Assembly (NCBI RefSeq): GCF_002150505.1
Contig: NZ_MSSV01000019.1
Location: 33,381-97,380 of the forward strand
DNA: 64,000 bases
From: Algoriphagus ratkowskyi
GTDB taxonomy: Bacteria > Bacteroidota > Bacteroidia > Cytophagales > Cyclobacteriaceae
Reading direction: 5' to 3'
Made by a program: the position numbers and the translations under genes. Shown here one piece after another: positions 19,701 to 26,626 of this stretch. Under the pieces are notes generated by a model. The model did not search any database. It saw only the letters and a program-made list of their open reading frames with translations, and was not told the origin of the DNA. Positions within the stretch are counted from its first letter, which is position 1; each line of letters begins with the position of its first letter.

Positions 19701-19794
19701 TTCTTTCAGCACTCAGCTGTTTTCTAAAGGTGTATTTATCATAAATATATCCAGCAATACTATTAGAGAAACGAGACGGCTGATCATTAATTAA
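16717..19794 (+). CDS. Secreted M43-type zinc metalloprotease with T9SS sorting domain
   Basis: This 1025-residue protein has a signal peptide ending near TGFAQ and a propeptide-like region up to about residue 100. An M43 (cytophagalysin/pappalysin-like) catalytic domain follows. The zinc motif is HEVGHFFGLRH (His268, Glu269, His272, His278), followed by the D/C-rich loop typical of M43 and a Met-turn-like segment NYMDYTPDACMN. Downstream are a CARDB-like segment (DNDLAIAKII onward) and two regions with the D/S-rich beta-sandwich look of MAM/jelly-roll modules (TYPSPWSI-type and TTLSPWQT-type starts). The C-terminal ~80 residues (SSLYPNPAREVFNIAF) are a type A T9SS sorting domain, so it should be secreted across the outer membrane and be surface-attached or released. 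It follows nfu by 13 bp, probably by chance of operon structure. Confidence 0.93.
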   Translation: MKKGLRIINKAITLLLGAFFVFSTGFAQQFQTFDITGQLYSANSHSHKEKCGHEILEQKMEKEMGYLGSKPFFEKWINDKIEDITSQPQILARLNAEPILIPVVIHVIHNGNPLGQGVNIPISQIQEQIRVLNEDFQRLNADAANTPAEFLPVAGIANIEFVLAKQDPSGLPTSGITRTSGPKSSYDPNFDASTLGQVIQWDPNIYLNMYVTTLVSPFIGYASFPISDLPGLAGAPTSSLTDGVVIDYRYFGVGGNAVSASKGRTATHEVGHFFGLRHIWGDGGCGVDDFVSDTPLQDNSNNTCSPNVTRFSCDSNDMIQNYMDYTPDACMNLFTKGQVERFEVVLTNSPRRVTLVNNRATQEPVLADNDLAIAKIIEPGDFECDALINPSIILLNAGKNTLTSGTVELRRNGILLQTKRFTFNLKTGESIVVNFTQFTLLPNSNTIEFRITQTNDTTDNVESNNSKTITPKLEQAINLPYTTDLSTFPSPWSISNPDNLITWEKKSLTISGTSQNVVYLQHYEYEAPGQQDYYISPIIDLSKYPNAQLVFEMAYAQYDQAGFSDRLIVAVSQDCGNTFDLANAPYNKIGQQLETTSATLDEFIPTNNNQFRTELVNLAKYASLGSIRLAFISENAYGNDIYLKNIRILPNVEFNYNMRVDEILSPTVIDDGTNEAEIVTLTNTGNLPVSTFLLTRTTNNSFTQTFVASGNSVEPGESFNVSVPKSTSSGKNKLKFKTSSPNFDQNGNNSDSLTRFNIEDASTTAVPWRQNFNNSTTLSPWQTINPELDATAWTIVPITAGEGPNNVAKQKTTSTGQSYWMGTPIFDLSVSRQASIFFDLAAGQVGPSTQLKVLASADGGNEYTEIWTASGSDLSTVSVGEANPNTSADYVRKFVNLSEFAGPGKTKVRLAFVVENGTQSDAPIYLDNIELFLNANPQPVIPAVGMSSLYPNPAREVFNIAFNLPNFEDVTIQVISSTGALVQEIEYPGTLNQTYSFSTQLFSKGVFIINISSNTIRETRRLIIN

Positions 19795-19939
19795 TCAGAA
19801 ATAAGCTAGAGTTAACTTCTTCGGCTTATTTTTTGCCTAGGAAATCACCAGTTTTCGCGCAACGCTTCGTTGTTAGGATTGAAATTCCCGCTTATCTTTA
19901 ACTATTGTAATTTCTCAGATATTTCATTCGACATCCCTT

Positions 19940-20680
19940 TTGAAAAAAATACTAATTAACCTACTAGTGATCATAGGAATTTCAGTTCTACTGGGCTTCC
20001 TATTTCTGAAAATGTACCTACCAATGTACACTAATCATGGAGAATCGGTCTCAGTTCCTGATCTATCAGGTTATACCTTCGATGAAGGTCTTGAAATACT
20101 GGATCGAGCAAATCTTCAATATGAAGTATCCTTAGATTCAGGATTCAATACAGATTTAAAGACTTTTGCGATATTAAAACAAATCCCAGAGGCAAACGCT
20201 CAAGTAAAAACTGGTAAAACTATCTACATAACCTTGAATGCAAAGAACCCTCCAATGCTTAAAATGCCCAATTTGGTCAATACTCATTTGAAGAACGTTC
20301 AGGATATTTTGGCTAACATGGGACTTGAAAGAGGTGATATTGTATATGTGCCAGATATTGCGCCAAACATAGTTTTAGAGCAAAAATATAGAGGTGTTAA
20401 TGTACGTGAAGGCTTTGAGATACCTAAAGGTGCAAGGATAGATTTGGTGGTAGGTGATGGCAATGGAAACCAAATCTTAGCAGTTCCAAATCTGAAAGGT
20501 ATGGATGAGGTGGACGCAGAATTTATGATTTTGGGTTCTAGCCTTAGAGTGGGTAATAAACATTACCTTCAGAGAGATTCTGTAGCGACTGGGCAGGTAC
20601 TTCGGCAATCTCCTTCAGCATCTCAGCAAGTGAAAACAGGTGAATTGATAGATCTTTGGATCGCTAAGGATAATTTTTAA
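19940..20680 (+). CDS. PASTA-domain membrane-anchored protein
   Basis: This 246-residue protein has an N-terminal transmembrane anchor (LINLLVIIGISVLLGFLFL) and three PASTA repeats at roughly residues 37-105, 106-175 and 180-246. Their starts are SVPDLSGYTFDEGLEIL, KMPNLVNTHLKNVQDIL and AVPNLKGMDEVDAEFMI, each ending with the usual KTGxxIxLxV-like strand. PASTA domains in Gram-positives bind peptidoglycan fragments on kinases and PBPs; in Bacteroidetes stand-alone PASTA proteins are common and their role is unknown. There is no kinase or transpeptidase domain. The start codon is TTG (19940), chosen because it gives a complete anchor and no ATG is available upstream. The T9SS cargo gene starts 5 bp after its stop. 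Confidence 0.9.
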   Translation: MKKILINLLVIIGISVLLGFLFLKMYLPMYTNHGESVSVPDLSGYTFDEGLEILDRANLQYEVSLDSGFNTDLKTFAILKQIPEANAQVKTGKTIYITLNAKNPPMLKMPNLVNTHLKNVQDILANMGLERGDIVYVPDIAPNIVLEQKYRGVNVREGFEIPKGARIDLVVGDGNGNQILAVPNLKGMDEVDAEFMILGSSLRVGNKHYLQRDSVATGQVLRQSPSASQQVKTGELIDLWIAKDNF

Positions 20681-20685
20681 GCTCC

Positions 20686-22527
20686 ATGTTAACTACGCTC
20701 CATAAACTTCGAATGACTGGGTTAATCATAGCCCTTTTCTTTTCGACAGTGGCCCATGGCCAATTGGTGGAGCTTGCCCCTATCCAGAATCAAAAATTTA
20801 AAAGTCACAGTCAGTCCTTACTTAATTCAAGGATCTTACAAGAAAATACACTTCCCTTTTGGGATGATTTCTCTCAAGGAATAGATACCTTAAAATGGAG
20901 TTTAAGAGGCGCATCCTATACAGAAACTATTGGCATTAATGCCCCTTCTATAGGCATGATTCTATTGGACGGTGTAGATGCAAATGGTAATCCATATTCC
21001 TTAACACAAGTAGATCAGGGCGATACTGATTACCTTACATCTAAGCCATTTGATCTAAGTACCTTAACTTCAGCAAATAGTGAAAGCCTGTTTTTAAGCT
21101 TCTTCTGGCAAGCTGCTGGAAGAGCTGAACTTCCTGATGAAAGTGATCAATTGACTCTACAAATTTTAAATTCAGATGGAAGTTGGGTTACTATTTGGAG
21201 ACAGCGCGGTGGAGTAGATCTTAGTAGGGACGTATTTACTCAGGAAATTGTAAAAATTCTTCCGATCTGGCAACATGCAGCATTCCAATTTAGATTTTTT
21301 GCCGAAGGCAGACAGTCCGGGCCTTTTGATAGCTGGTTGCTTGATTATATCTACCTTAATGATGGTCGCTCAGCAAATGACCTATATTACTTGGATAGAA
21401 GCCTAACAAAAACAAATGAACTTAGAATTGGTGAATATGGAGCGTACCCTTTTGCTCTTCTAGCAAAAAACCAAAATAAACTTTGGAGTAAAATACAAAA
21501 TGAATTTTATAACCTAGAAAATCGATTTAGAGCAATGGAATACTCTATTGTAATCAGCGATTCATCTACGATGAGCTCCACTCCTATTAATTTAAATACG
21601 CCATTCAACCCAGTTCCTAATGCGCTGGAGCGAAGAGTATTTGAAAGCAGGTCATTTGAAGAAATCTCAGTTCCGAAGTATGAGACTACCTTAGAAATCA
21701 TTTCTTCCATAACTTCTGGTGATCGCTTACTTTATGAAGTTGATTTTCTCACGAAAGACACTACTTTTTTCTCTAATGTAAATTATGAGCTGAATGACAC
21801 TGTGAGAACTTCGTTTCCACTCTTGGACTTTTTTGCCTACGATAATGGCTCGGCTGATTATGCTGCAGGGATTAATCAAAAATCAGGACAATTAGCAGTT
21901 AAATACAACAGTCCTGAGGAAGTTTACATAAAGGGTATATCAATCAATTTCTCCAATCCTAAGCAAGCCAATCAAGCGGTGGATATCAACGTTTGGAAAA
22001 ATTTAGATGAGGATCCAATTTTCAGCAGAGAAGATCTTATCGCTGTCAAGGAAGCAGGTCAGCAATTTCTTTACTATTCTCTCGATACTAACATAAGGGT
22101 TGATGGAGAATTCTACGTAGGATTTACACAGTTTACTGATGACTTCATCCATGTGGGCCTAGATAAGGTAAACGATAGCAGTGAGATGCTATACTATAAT
22201 GTAGTAGGCTCATGGACTCAAAACAAGGAAGTCAAGGGGGCTTTGATGATCCGACCACACATTAGCATGACAGCTCCTTTTGAAGTTTCTGTCGTTCCAG
22301 ATCAAAGCATTCGGATTTATCCAAATCCTGTGGAAACATTACTCAACCTTGAAGGTAAATTTAGTGAGGCAAGAGTCTTTGATTCTTTCGGAAGAGAGAT
22401 TTTTCTTGAACATCAACTTTCATCTAAAGGAGAAATTGTTAATTTTATTGGTCAGAGGCCAGGTGTTTATGTTCTCAATCTGACCACGGAAACCGGAATA
22501 AAATCATATAGAATTTTAGTTAAATAA
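20686..22527 (+). CDS. Secreted protein with T9SS type A sorting domain
   Basis: This 613-residue protein begins with a signal peptide (MTGLIIALFFSTVAHG) and ends with a T9SS type A domain (SIRIYPNPVETLLNLEG ... YVLNLTTETGIKSYRILVK), so it should cross the outer membrane through the type IX system. The middle is built of beta-sandwich segments (PFWDDFSQGIDTLKWSLRG; LSLFFWQAAGRAELP) similar to those in gliding and adhesion proteins, but no catalytic motif is visible and I cannot name a function. Structurally it resembles the non-catalytic part of the metalloprotease at 16717-19794. It sits between the PASTA and rhodanese genes at 5-bp and 4-bp gaps, so all four genes are likely one transcript. 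Confidence 0.85.
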   Translation: MLTTLHKLRMTGLIIALFFSTVAHGQLVELAPIQNQKFKSHSQSLLNSRILQENTLPFWDDFSQGIDTLKWSLRGASYTETIGINAPSIGMILLDGVDANGNPYSLTQVDQGDTDYLTSKPFDLSTLTSANSESLFLSFFWQAAGRAELPDESDQLTLQILNSDGSWVTIWRQRGGVDLSRDVFTQEIVKILPIWQHAAFQFRFFAEGRQSGPFDSWLLDYIYLNDGRSANDLYYLDRSLTKTNELRIGEYGAYPFALLAKNQNKLWSKIQNEFYNLENRFRAMEYSIVISDSSTMSSTPINLNTPFNPVPNALERRVFESRSFEEISVPKYETTLEIISSITSGDRLLYEVDFLTKDTTFFSNVNYELNDTVRTSFPLLDFFAYDNGSADYAAGINQKSGQLAVKYNSPEEVYIKGISINFSNPKQANQAVDINVWKNLDEDPIFSREDLIAVKEAGQQFLYYSLDTNIRVDGEFYVGFTQFTDDFIHVGLDKVNDSSEMLYYNVVGSWTQNKEVKGALMIRPHISMTAPFEVSVVPDQSIRIYPNPVETLLNLEGKFSEARVFDSFGREIFLEHQLSSKGEIVNFIGQRPGVYVLNLTTETGIKSYRILVK

Positions 22528-22531
22528 AAAT

Positions 22532-22828
22532 ATGGAAGATATAACTGTAGAAGACCTGAAATCCAGATTGGATAAAAGTGAAAAATTCGTGTTTCTTGAC
22601 GTTCGAGAAGAATGGGAATACGATGACGACAACTTAGGGGCTAAAAATATCCCATTAGCGGATTTACCTACAAGACTAGATGAGTTAGATAATTATAAAG
22701 ACAGTGAAATAGTCGTACACTGCCGATCTGGTGCCAGAAGTATGAATGCAAAGAAATTCTTAGAATCCAAAGGCTTTTCAAAAGTCCGGAATACTACCGG
22801 GGGAATATTAGCCTACAGAAATTTATAA
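22532..22828 (+). CDS. Rhodanese-like sulfurtransferase domain protein
   Basis: This 98-residue protein is a single rhodanese domain. The start KFVFLDVREEWEYDDD and the active-site loop VVHCRSGARS place the catalytic cysteine at HCRSG. Small single-domain rhodaneses transfer sulfane sulfur or act as persulfide carriers in the cytoplasm; no signal peptide is present. The gene ends the operon that follows mrp and nfu, and a strong hairpin terminator follows it directly. A role in sulfur or cluster chemistry with mrp/nfu is possible but not shown. Confidence 0.92.
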   Translation: MEDITVEDLKSRLDKSEKFVFLDVREEWEYDDDNLGAKNIPLADLPTRLDELDNYKDSEIVVHCRSGARSMNAKKFLESKGFSKVRNTTGGILAYRNL

Positions 22829-22833
22829 AATAG

Positions 22834-22858
22834 ACTCCCTTCGGGGAGTTTTTTTTTT
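22834..22858 (+). terminator. Intrinsic terminator after rhodanese gene
   Basis: A 6-bp stem ACTCCC/GGGAGT with a TTCG tetraloop is followed by nine T residues. It begins 5 bp past the rhodanese stop and closes the mrp-to-rhodanese gene series. Confidence 0.85.
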
Positions 22859-22983
22859 GACTTACGCATCTAGGATTCATAATATCTTTGCTGAGCAAAC
22901 TCACAGCCTTTTTAAAAAGATGCTATTTGTAATCAGTCAATTAAATTCATAATATTTCTGATAGAGAATAAGAAAAAACCTCA

Positions 22984-23063
22984 GGCCCACTTGGAATCGA
23001 ACCAAGCACCTACTGTCCCGATGAATCGGGAGAGTCAGCTACTTCTAACGTGAAATGTCTATA
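22984..23063 (-). pseudogene. Decayed tRNA(CAU) copy with a palindrome in the anticodon loop
   Basis: The plus strand shows GGCCCACTTGGAATCGAACC and onward to CTACTG, identical to the 3' half of the tRNA at 33110-33183. It then has GTCAG and a diverged stretch CTACTTCTAACGTGAAATG that still aligns with the tRNA 5' half. The 7-nt anticodon loop is replaced by 18 nt containing the hairpin TCCCGA-TGAA-TCGGGA (23016-23031). It cannot give a working tRNA. It is most likely an ancestral second copy or the remnant of an earlier integration at this site. Confidence 0.7.
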
Positions 23064-23069
23064 ATAAAA

Positions 23070-23100
23070 AAACCCTCAATACATTTCTGCTTGAGGGTTT
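23070..23100 (-). terminator. Original tRNA terminator left of attL
   Basis: A perfect 10-bp inverted repeat AAACCCTCAA / TTGAGGGTTT encloses an 11-nt loop, and the minus strand continues into a T-run. It lies 2 bp beyond the attL tRNA fragment and is probably the chromosomal terminator of the tRNA before the element inserted. Confidence 0.7.
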
Positions 23101-23101
23101 C

Positions 23102-23148
23102 GTGGGCCCACTTGGAATCGAACCAAGCACCTACTGATTATGAGTCAG
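23102..23148. repeat. attL: 47-bp duplicate of the tRNA 3' part
   Basis: These 47 bp are identical to 33109-33155 and correspond to the tRNA from the anticodon stem to the 3' end. To the right the tRNA 5' half is missing and unrelated sequence (AATATAGCC) begins, as expected for the attachment site distal to the reconstituted tRNA. Confidence 0.9.
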
Positions 23149-23245
23149 AATATAGCCTATTTTTATACTCTATTTTTTATATCGTAAAATATTGATTTTG
23201 AGGTTTTAATAGGCTTTATTTTATGCTTTTGTTTATTGTTTATTT

Positions 23246-23286
23246 GTGCAAATATTGACCCTTTTTTGTGCAAATGGTGTGCAAAT
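23246..23286. promoter_or_regulatory. Left-end arm-type repeats (GTGCAAAT x3)
   Basis: GTGCAAAT occurs at 23246-23253, 23268-23275 and 23279-23286, the last two spaced by 11 bp (one helical turn). The 18-mer TGCAAATGGTGTGCAAAT at 23269-23286 recurs exactly at 33046-33063 near the other end. This arrangement fits integrase or excisionase arm-binding sites. Confidence 0.6.
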
Positions 23287-23296
23287 GGTATCTTTG
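23266..23296 (+). promoter_or_regulatory. Promoter candidate for the integrase gene
   Basis: TTG at 23266-23268, a 20-bp spacer and TATCTTTG at 23289-23296 match the Bacteroidetes consensus TTG-N19-21-TAnnTTTG. It is 17 bp before the integrase ATG and overlaps the arm-type repeats, so the integrase could repress its own promoter. Confidence 0.65.
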
Positions 23297-23313
23297 AGTA
23301 AAGCTACTTAGAT

Positions 23314-24606
23314 ATGACACGTAAAACAGACAAAGCCAAAGATCCGGTAACAGTAAGCCACTACTTAGATACCAGAAGAAAAAAAGACAATGGATTATTT
23401 CCGGTTAAAATCCGGGTTTACGATGCCACCACCAAAAAAGCCCGACTCTATACCACAGACTTTGACCTGACAGAAAAGAATTTTAAGAGGATCATTTTTC
23501 CTGAAGAAGGGCAAAGATTTAATAAAGCTGAAAAAGAAATCCGGGAGGATTTGGAATCCCTGAAAGCTTATTATTCCGAAAAAATCACAGATTTAAAATC
23601 CTTCACATTCGAGAACCTTGAAAAATCACTTGAAATAAAATCAGGGGATTTAATGGATTCATTTTTTCATTTCGAGGCCTATATCAAAGAACTGAGAGAA
23701 GCTGAAAGGATTGGAACGGCTTCGAGTTATGGCTTAAGTATGAAATCCCTCAAGGCCTATATTAAGGATAAAACAGGCAAGGAGCCAAAGAGCCTATTGC
23801 TTCAGGATATCACAGTTAAGTTTCTCAATGATTATGAAACTTGGATGACTGTAAAGGAATCAAAGTCTTTGACCACAGTAGGGATTTACCTCCGAGGCCT
23901 CCGAGTTATTTTTAATCGAGCAATCGAAACAAAGGCAATAGATAAGGATCTTTATCCCTTTGGAGTCAAAAAATATGAAATACCAGCCTCCACCAATCCC
24001 AAAAAAGCATTTGACTCTAATCAATTAACCACCCTTTTCCAAGTGGAGGCACAAACTCCGGAGCAAAAGAAAGCAAGGGATTTTTGGTTTTTTTCATTTG
24101 TATGCAATGGTATGAATATGAAAGATATCCTCCACCTGAAATGGAAAAATATCGATGGTGAACAAATCATTTTTGTAAGAGAAAAAACCAAGCGAACCAA
24201 GAAAGCAAACTCCAAACCTATCCAAGTGCCTTTGACTGACTTTGCAAAATCATTTATTGTGGATTACGGAACCACAGAGCAAAGCCCAAATGGATTTGTT
24301 TTCCCTATCCTCAATGAGAAAATGACAGCTGAAAAACAGCATTTTGAGAAACTGAAATTTATCCGATTTGTAAATCAACATATTAAGCACTTAGCCAAAG
24401 CAAACGGCCTGACAGGTGACATTTCAACTTATTGGGCCCGGCACTCCTTTGCTACTTCAGCGGTACGGAAAAAAGCGAGTTTGGAATATGTGAGTGAAGC
24501 TTTGGGACATTCCGACCTAAAAACCACAAAAAACTACTTTGCAGGATTTGAGGATAAAACGAAAAAAGAGATCTTGGAGGATATTACCGACTTTATGCGA
24601 AAATAA
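23314..24606 (+). CDS. Tyrosine recombinase / integrase
   Basis: This 430-residue protein has the three-part layout of Bacteroidetes element integrases. An N-terminal arm-binding domain (PVTVSHYLDTRRKKDNGLFP) comes first, then a SAM-like core-binding domain at about residues 110-215, and a catalytic domain from about 225. Catalytic residues visible are the second Arg in YWARHSFATS, the His of LGHSDLKTTKNYF and its nucleophilic Tyr; the first Arg/Lys region is weaker (FSFVCNGMNMKDILHLKWKNI, lacking the usual TGxR, as in many Bacteroidetes homologues). It should recombine the 47-bp att sites in the tRNA, which lie 166 bp upstream. Arm-type repeats lie between. It is the first gene of the element. 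Confidence 0.95.
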   Translation: MTRKTDKAKDPVTVSHYLDTRRKKDNGLFPVKIRVYDATTKKARLYTTDFDLTEKNFKRIIFPEEGQRFNKAEKEIREDLESLKAYYSEKITDLKSFTFENLEKSLEIKSGDLMDSFFHFEAYIKELREAERIGTASSYGLSMKSLKAYIKDKTGKEPKSLLLQDITVKFLNDYETWMTVKESKSLTTVGIYLRGLRVIFNRAIETKAIDKDLYPFGVKKYEIPASTNPKKAFDSNQLTTLFQVEAQTPEQKKARDFWFFSFVCNGMNMKDILHLKWKNIDGEQIIFVREKTKRTKKANSKPIQVPLTDFAKSFIVDYGTTEQSPNGFVFPILNEKMTAEKQHFEKLKFIRFVNQHIKHLAKANGLTGDISTYWARHSFATSAVRKKASLEYVSEALGHSDLKTTKNYFAGFEDKTKKEILEDITDFMRK

Positions 24607-24663
24607 AAGGTTTTCAAAGTCCCTCATTTCGTTCATTTCGTTCATTTACTCAAAGCTACTTAT

Positions 24664-25785
24664 ATGAATAACCCAATAGAAGAGCAAGAAAAAGTCATTT
24701 TATTATTAATTGATAAATTCAATGAAGAAAGGGAAAAGGATAGGCTTTACTTTTTAAAATACCGTAAAAACAGTCCCGAATCAGGTCTAAACAAAGAACC
24801 ATTCATTTCATTTTATAAAGCATTTGAATCAAAAGCTACTAATTCAGAAATTTTTGATTTTCTGTATGAATTTGGAAATCTTCGATTAGTAAAATCCTTT
24901 CATTTTAGTAACCATGCTGAAAGCTTAATTCAAAGCTTCGAGAAATTGAATATTCCGATCCCTCATTTTGTGAGTGAATGCCAAAAAGAAGTAATTCAAA
25001 GGGCGAATTTTATTAAGACCTATTTTGAAAATGAAAAATTCAAGTGGTCTAAATCTAAAAAAGGAGATTTTCTTTCCAAAATTCAAACGGAGTCAAAAAA
25101 TCATTCTTTCGATCAAAAAAGTGAAGAGGAATATTTAAAAAAGAAGTTTGACGAAACGATTCAAGAAACAAGGGAAATTGAAAATGATATTGAAACTAGG
25201 TTTAGCTATTATGTGAACGACTTTTTCGATGGGCGAATATTTTCTATTTCAAAAGATCTCCTAAACGAGTATTTCTATCATTCCGAAATTGCCTCCGGTG
25301 GATGTGGATCATTTTTCGAAGTGTTTAAAGCCTTTGATAAGTATGTAGGCAAAAAGAATGAAGTATTCGCTTTAAAAGGATTCTTGAGTGGAGAAAAAGA
25401 ACAAAATTCCGAACCAGAGGAAAACCCAAATGAAAAGTCAATCAGTATTAATTCAATGGTTTTGACAAATTTGATTAAAGAGTTAAGTGTCTATTTTGAA
25501 GGAAAGGAAGATGATTTGAAAAAAGTTTTATCAGGTGAAGAAATAGAACAAATACTATATTTTGAGAATAATGGGAATAAACTTACTGATGTTTTTTTTA
25601 GACTTCATGAAGCTGGTAAAATTCAAAATAATAAAAACATTACAGCTAAATGGATTTGCGATAATTTCGAAAATAAGAATCAAAAGAGTGGAAGAAGCAA
25701 GTATAAATTTGAAGTTGTCTATAAGCAATTGACAGATATGAGCGGACCAATTAATAAGAAAAGGAGAATTTGTGAAAATTTATAA
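24664..25785 (+). CDS. Element-encoded hypothetical protein
   Basis: I do not recognise this 373-residue protein with confidence. It is charged, mostly helical, without signal peptide or membrane segments. A coiled-coil-like stretch lies in the middle (EEEYLKKKFDETIQETREI). The C-terminal part (KLTDVFFRLHEAGKIQNNKNITAKWICDNF) resembles the end of the RteC-like and similar proteins that sit beside integrases in Bacteroidetes elements, where they are suspected to act in regulation of excision. It starts 57 bp after the integrase and is followed by a clear terminator, so integrase and this gene form a unit. Codon use is strongly AT-biased like the rest of the element. Confidence 0.75.
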   Translation: MNNPIEEQEKVILLLIDKFNEEREKDRLYFLKYRKNSPESGLNKEPFISFYKAFESKATNSEIFDFLYEFGNLRLVKSFHFSNHAESLIQSFEKLNIPIPHFVSECQKEVIQRANFIKTYFENEKFKWSKSKKGDFLSKIQTESKNHSFDQKSEEEYLKKKFDETIQETREIENDIETRFSYYVNDFFDGRIFSISKDLLNEYFYHSEIASGGCGSFFEVFKAFDKYVGKKNEVFALKGFLSGEKEQNSEPEENPNEKSISINSMVLTNLIKELSVYFEGKEDDLKKVLSGEEIEQILYFENNGNKLTDVFFRLHEAGKIQNNKNITAKWICDNFENKNQKSGRSKYKFEVVYKQLTDMSGPINKKRRICENL

Positions 25786-25820
25786 ATAGAAAATATCCAA
25801 AAGATATCCATTCAGAATTT

Positions 25821-25855
25821 AACCCTTGAAACAGACATTTTCGAGGGTTTTTCTT
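25821..25855 (+). terminator. Intrinsic terminator
   Basis: An 11-bp stem AACCCTTGAAA / TTTCGAGGGTT (one G-U pair) with a 7-nt loop is followed by TTTCTTTG. It lies 36 bp past the stop of the preceding gene and separates the integrase unit from the replication unit. It also makes the extended start of the next gene at 25826 unlikely. Confidence 0.75.
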
Positions 25856-25882
25856 TGTAGAAACAATTTAAAAGTTTCACAA

Positions 25883-26227
25883 ATGAAAGAACAAGAAATC
25901 AATTTCGACTCCCTCCCAAAAGCGGTGGGCCTCTTATTCGAAGAGGTAAAGCAAATCAAATCTTTAATCCTGGAGACCTCCAGCAAAGAGGCCGGGGACC
26001 GACTCCTTACTATTCAAGAAACAGCAGAATTTCTGCACGTACAAAAGCAGACTCTTTACAGCTACGTTTCTAAAGGAATTATCCCAAATCACAAAAGAGC
26101 AGGGAGGCTTTACTTTTCTAAAAATGAGTTGATCGATTGGATCAAATCAGGAAATAAGAGAGCCTTTGATGTAGAGAAAGAAGCCCAAAAGATCATTTCC
26201 AAAAGAAAGGGAGGAAGCCATGAATAA
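25883..26227 (+). CDS. Excisionase-like helix-turn-helix protein
   Basis: This 114-residue protein carries a MerR/excisionase-type HTH (HTH_17): LLTIQETAEFLHVQKQTLYSYVSKG followed by the wing IPNHKRAGRLYFSKNELIDWI. It begins with a coiled-coil-like LLFEEVKQIKSLIL. Proteins of this kind sit next to integrases in Bacteroidetes elements and act as recombination directionality factors or local regulators. I start it at the ATG 25883 because an upstream start at 25826 would run through the terminator stem. It overlaps the next gene by 8 bp. The C-terminal ~25 residues are basic (IISKRKGGSHE). Confidence 0.88.
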   Translation: MKEQEINFDSLPKAVGLLFEEVKQIKSLILETSSKEAGDRLLTIQETAEFLHVQKQTLYSYVSKGIIPNHKRAGRLYFSKNELIDWIKSGNKRAFDVEKEAQKIISKRKGGSHE

Positions 26228-26492
26228 GCAATTCAAAACCTCCTCCAATGTCAAAGCTACTCGACAGGGCAAAGATACGGAAAAAAGAAGGATCCATTTA
26301 AAGGCTTCAATAATTGCCCCTAGGATTGTCAATGTTTCTCTTTGGGATAATCAGGATGAAATCGCAAGTATAATTTGTCCGGTTATGGATTACGGGCTTC
26401 ACGATAGCATTTATATTTTCTTAGATCAAATGCTTAGGAGTCACTTTAGAAGCAAAGAGTTTTTCGACATAATAAAGGAGGGAAAACAATGA
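26220..26492 (+). CDS. Small element protein of unknown function
   Basis: This 90-residue protein is unknown to me. The N-terminal ~30 residues are basic and hydrophilic, and the rest could form a small alpha/beta domain (LKASIIAPRIVNVSLWDNQDEI followed by two helices, HDSIYIFLDQML and SKEFFDIIKEG). No cysteine pair or HTH pattern stands out. It overlaps the HTH gene by 8 bp upstream and the following small membrane protein by 4 bp (ATGA), which indicates tight translational coupling in the replication operon. Confidence 0.7.
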   Translation: MNKQFKTSSNVKATRQGKDTEKRRIHLKASIIAPRIVNVSLWDNQDEIASIICPVMDYGLHDSIYIFLDQMLRSHFRSKEFFDIIKEGKQ

Positions 26493-26626
26493 CATATTTA
26501 TTTCAGATCATTTTCACCCTAGGATTATTAACTAGCCTTTTTATCCTTTTTGAAATCCTTCACTTCTCAAAAAAAACAATTTGTCGATTTATTAAAAAGC
26601 TACTCCGAAATGAAAAATATAAATAA
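26489..26626 (+). CDS. Small single-pass membrane protein (45 aa)
   Basis: A 45-residue frame starts at an ATG overlapping the preceding stop codon by ATGA. It encodes one strongly hydrophobic segment (YLFQIIFTLGLLTSLFILF) and a basic tail (KKTICRFIKKLLRNEKYK). This is the profile of a small inner-membrane protein with a positive cytoplasmic end. It overlaps the helicase gene start by 17 bp if that gene begins at 26610. Its size and overlaps make it easy to miss. No function can be assigned; a host-interacting or superinfection role would be speculation. Confidence 0.55.
   Translation: MTYLFQIIFTLGLLTSLFILFEILHFSKKTICRFIKKLLRNEKYK

Noticed and set aside
23102..23148. A second functional tRNA at attL
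   Set aside because: The D arm and the 5' acceptor strand are missing; only the 3' part copied at integration is present.
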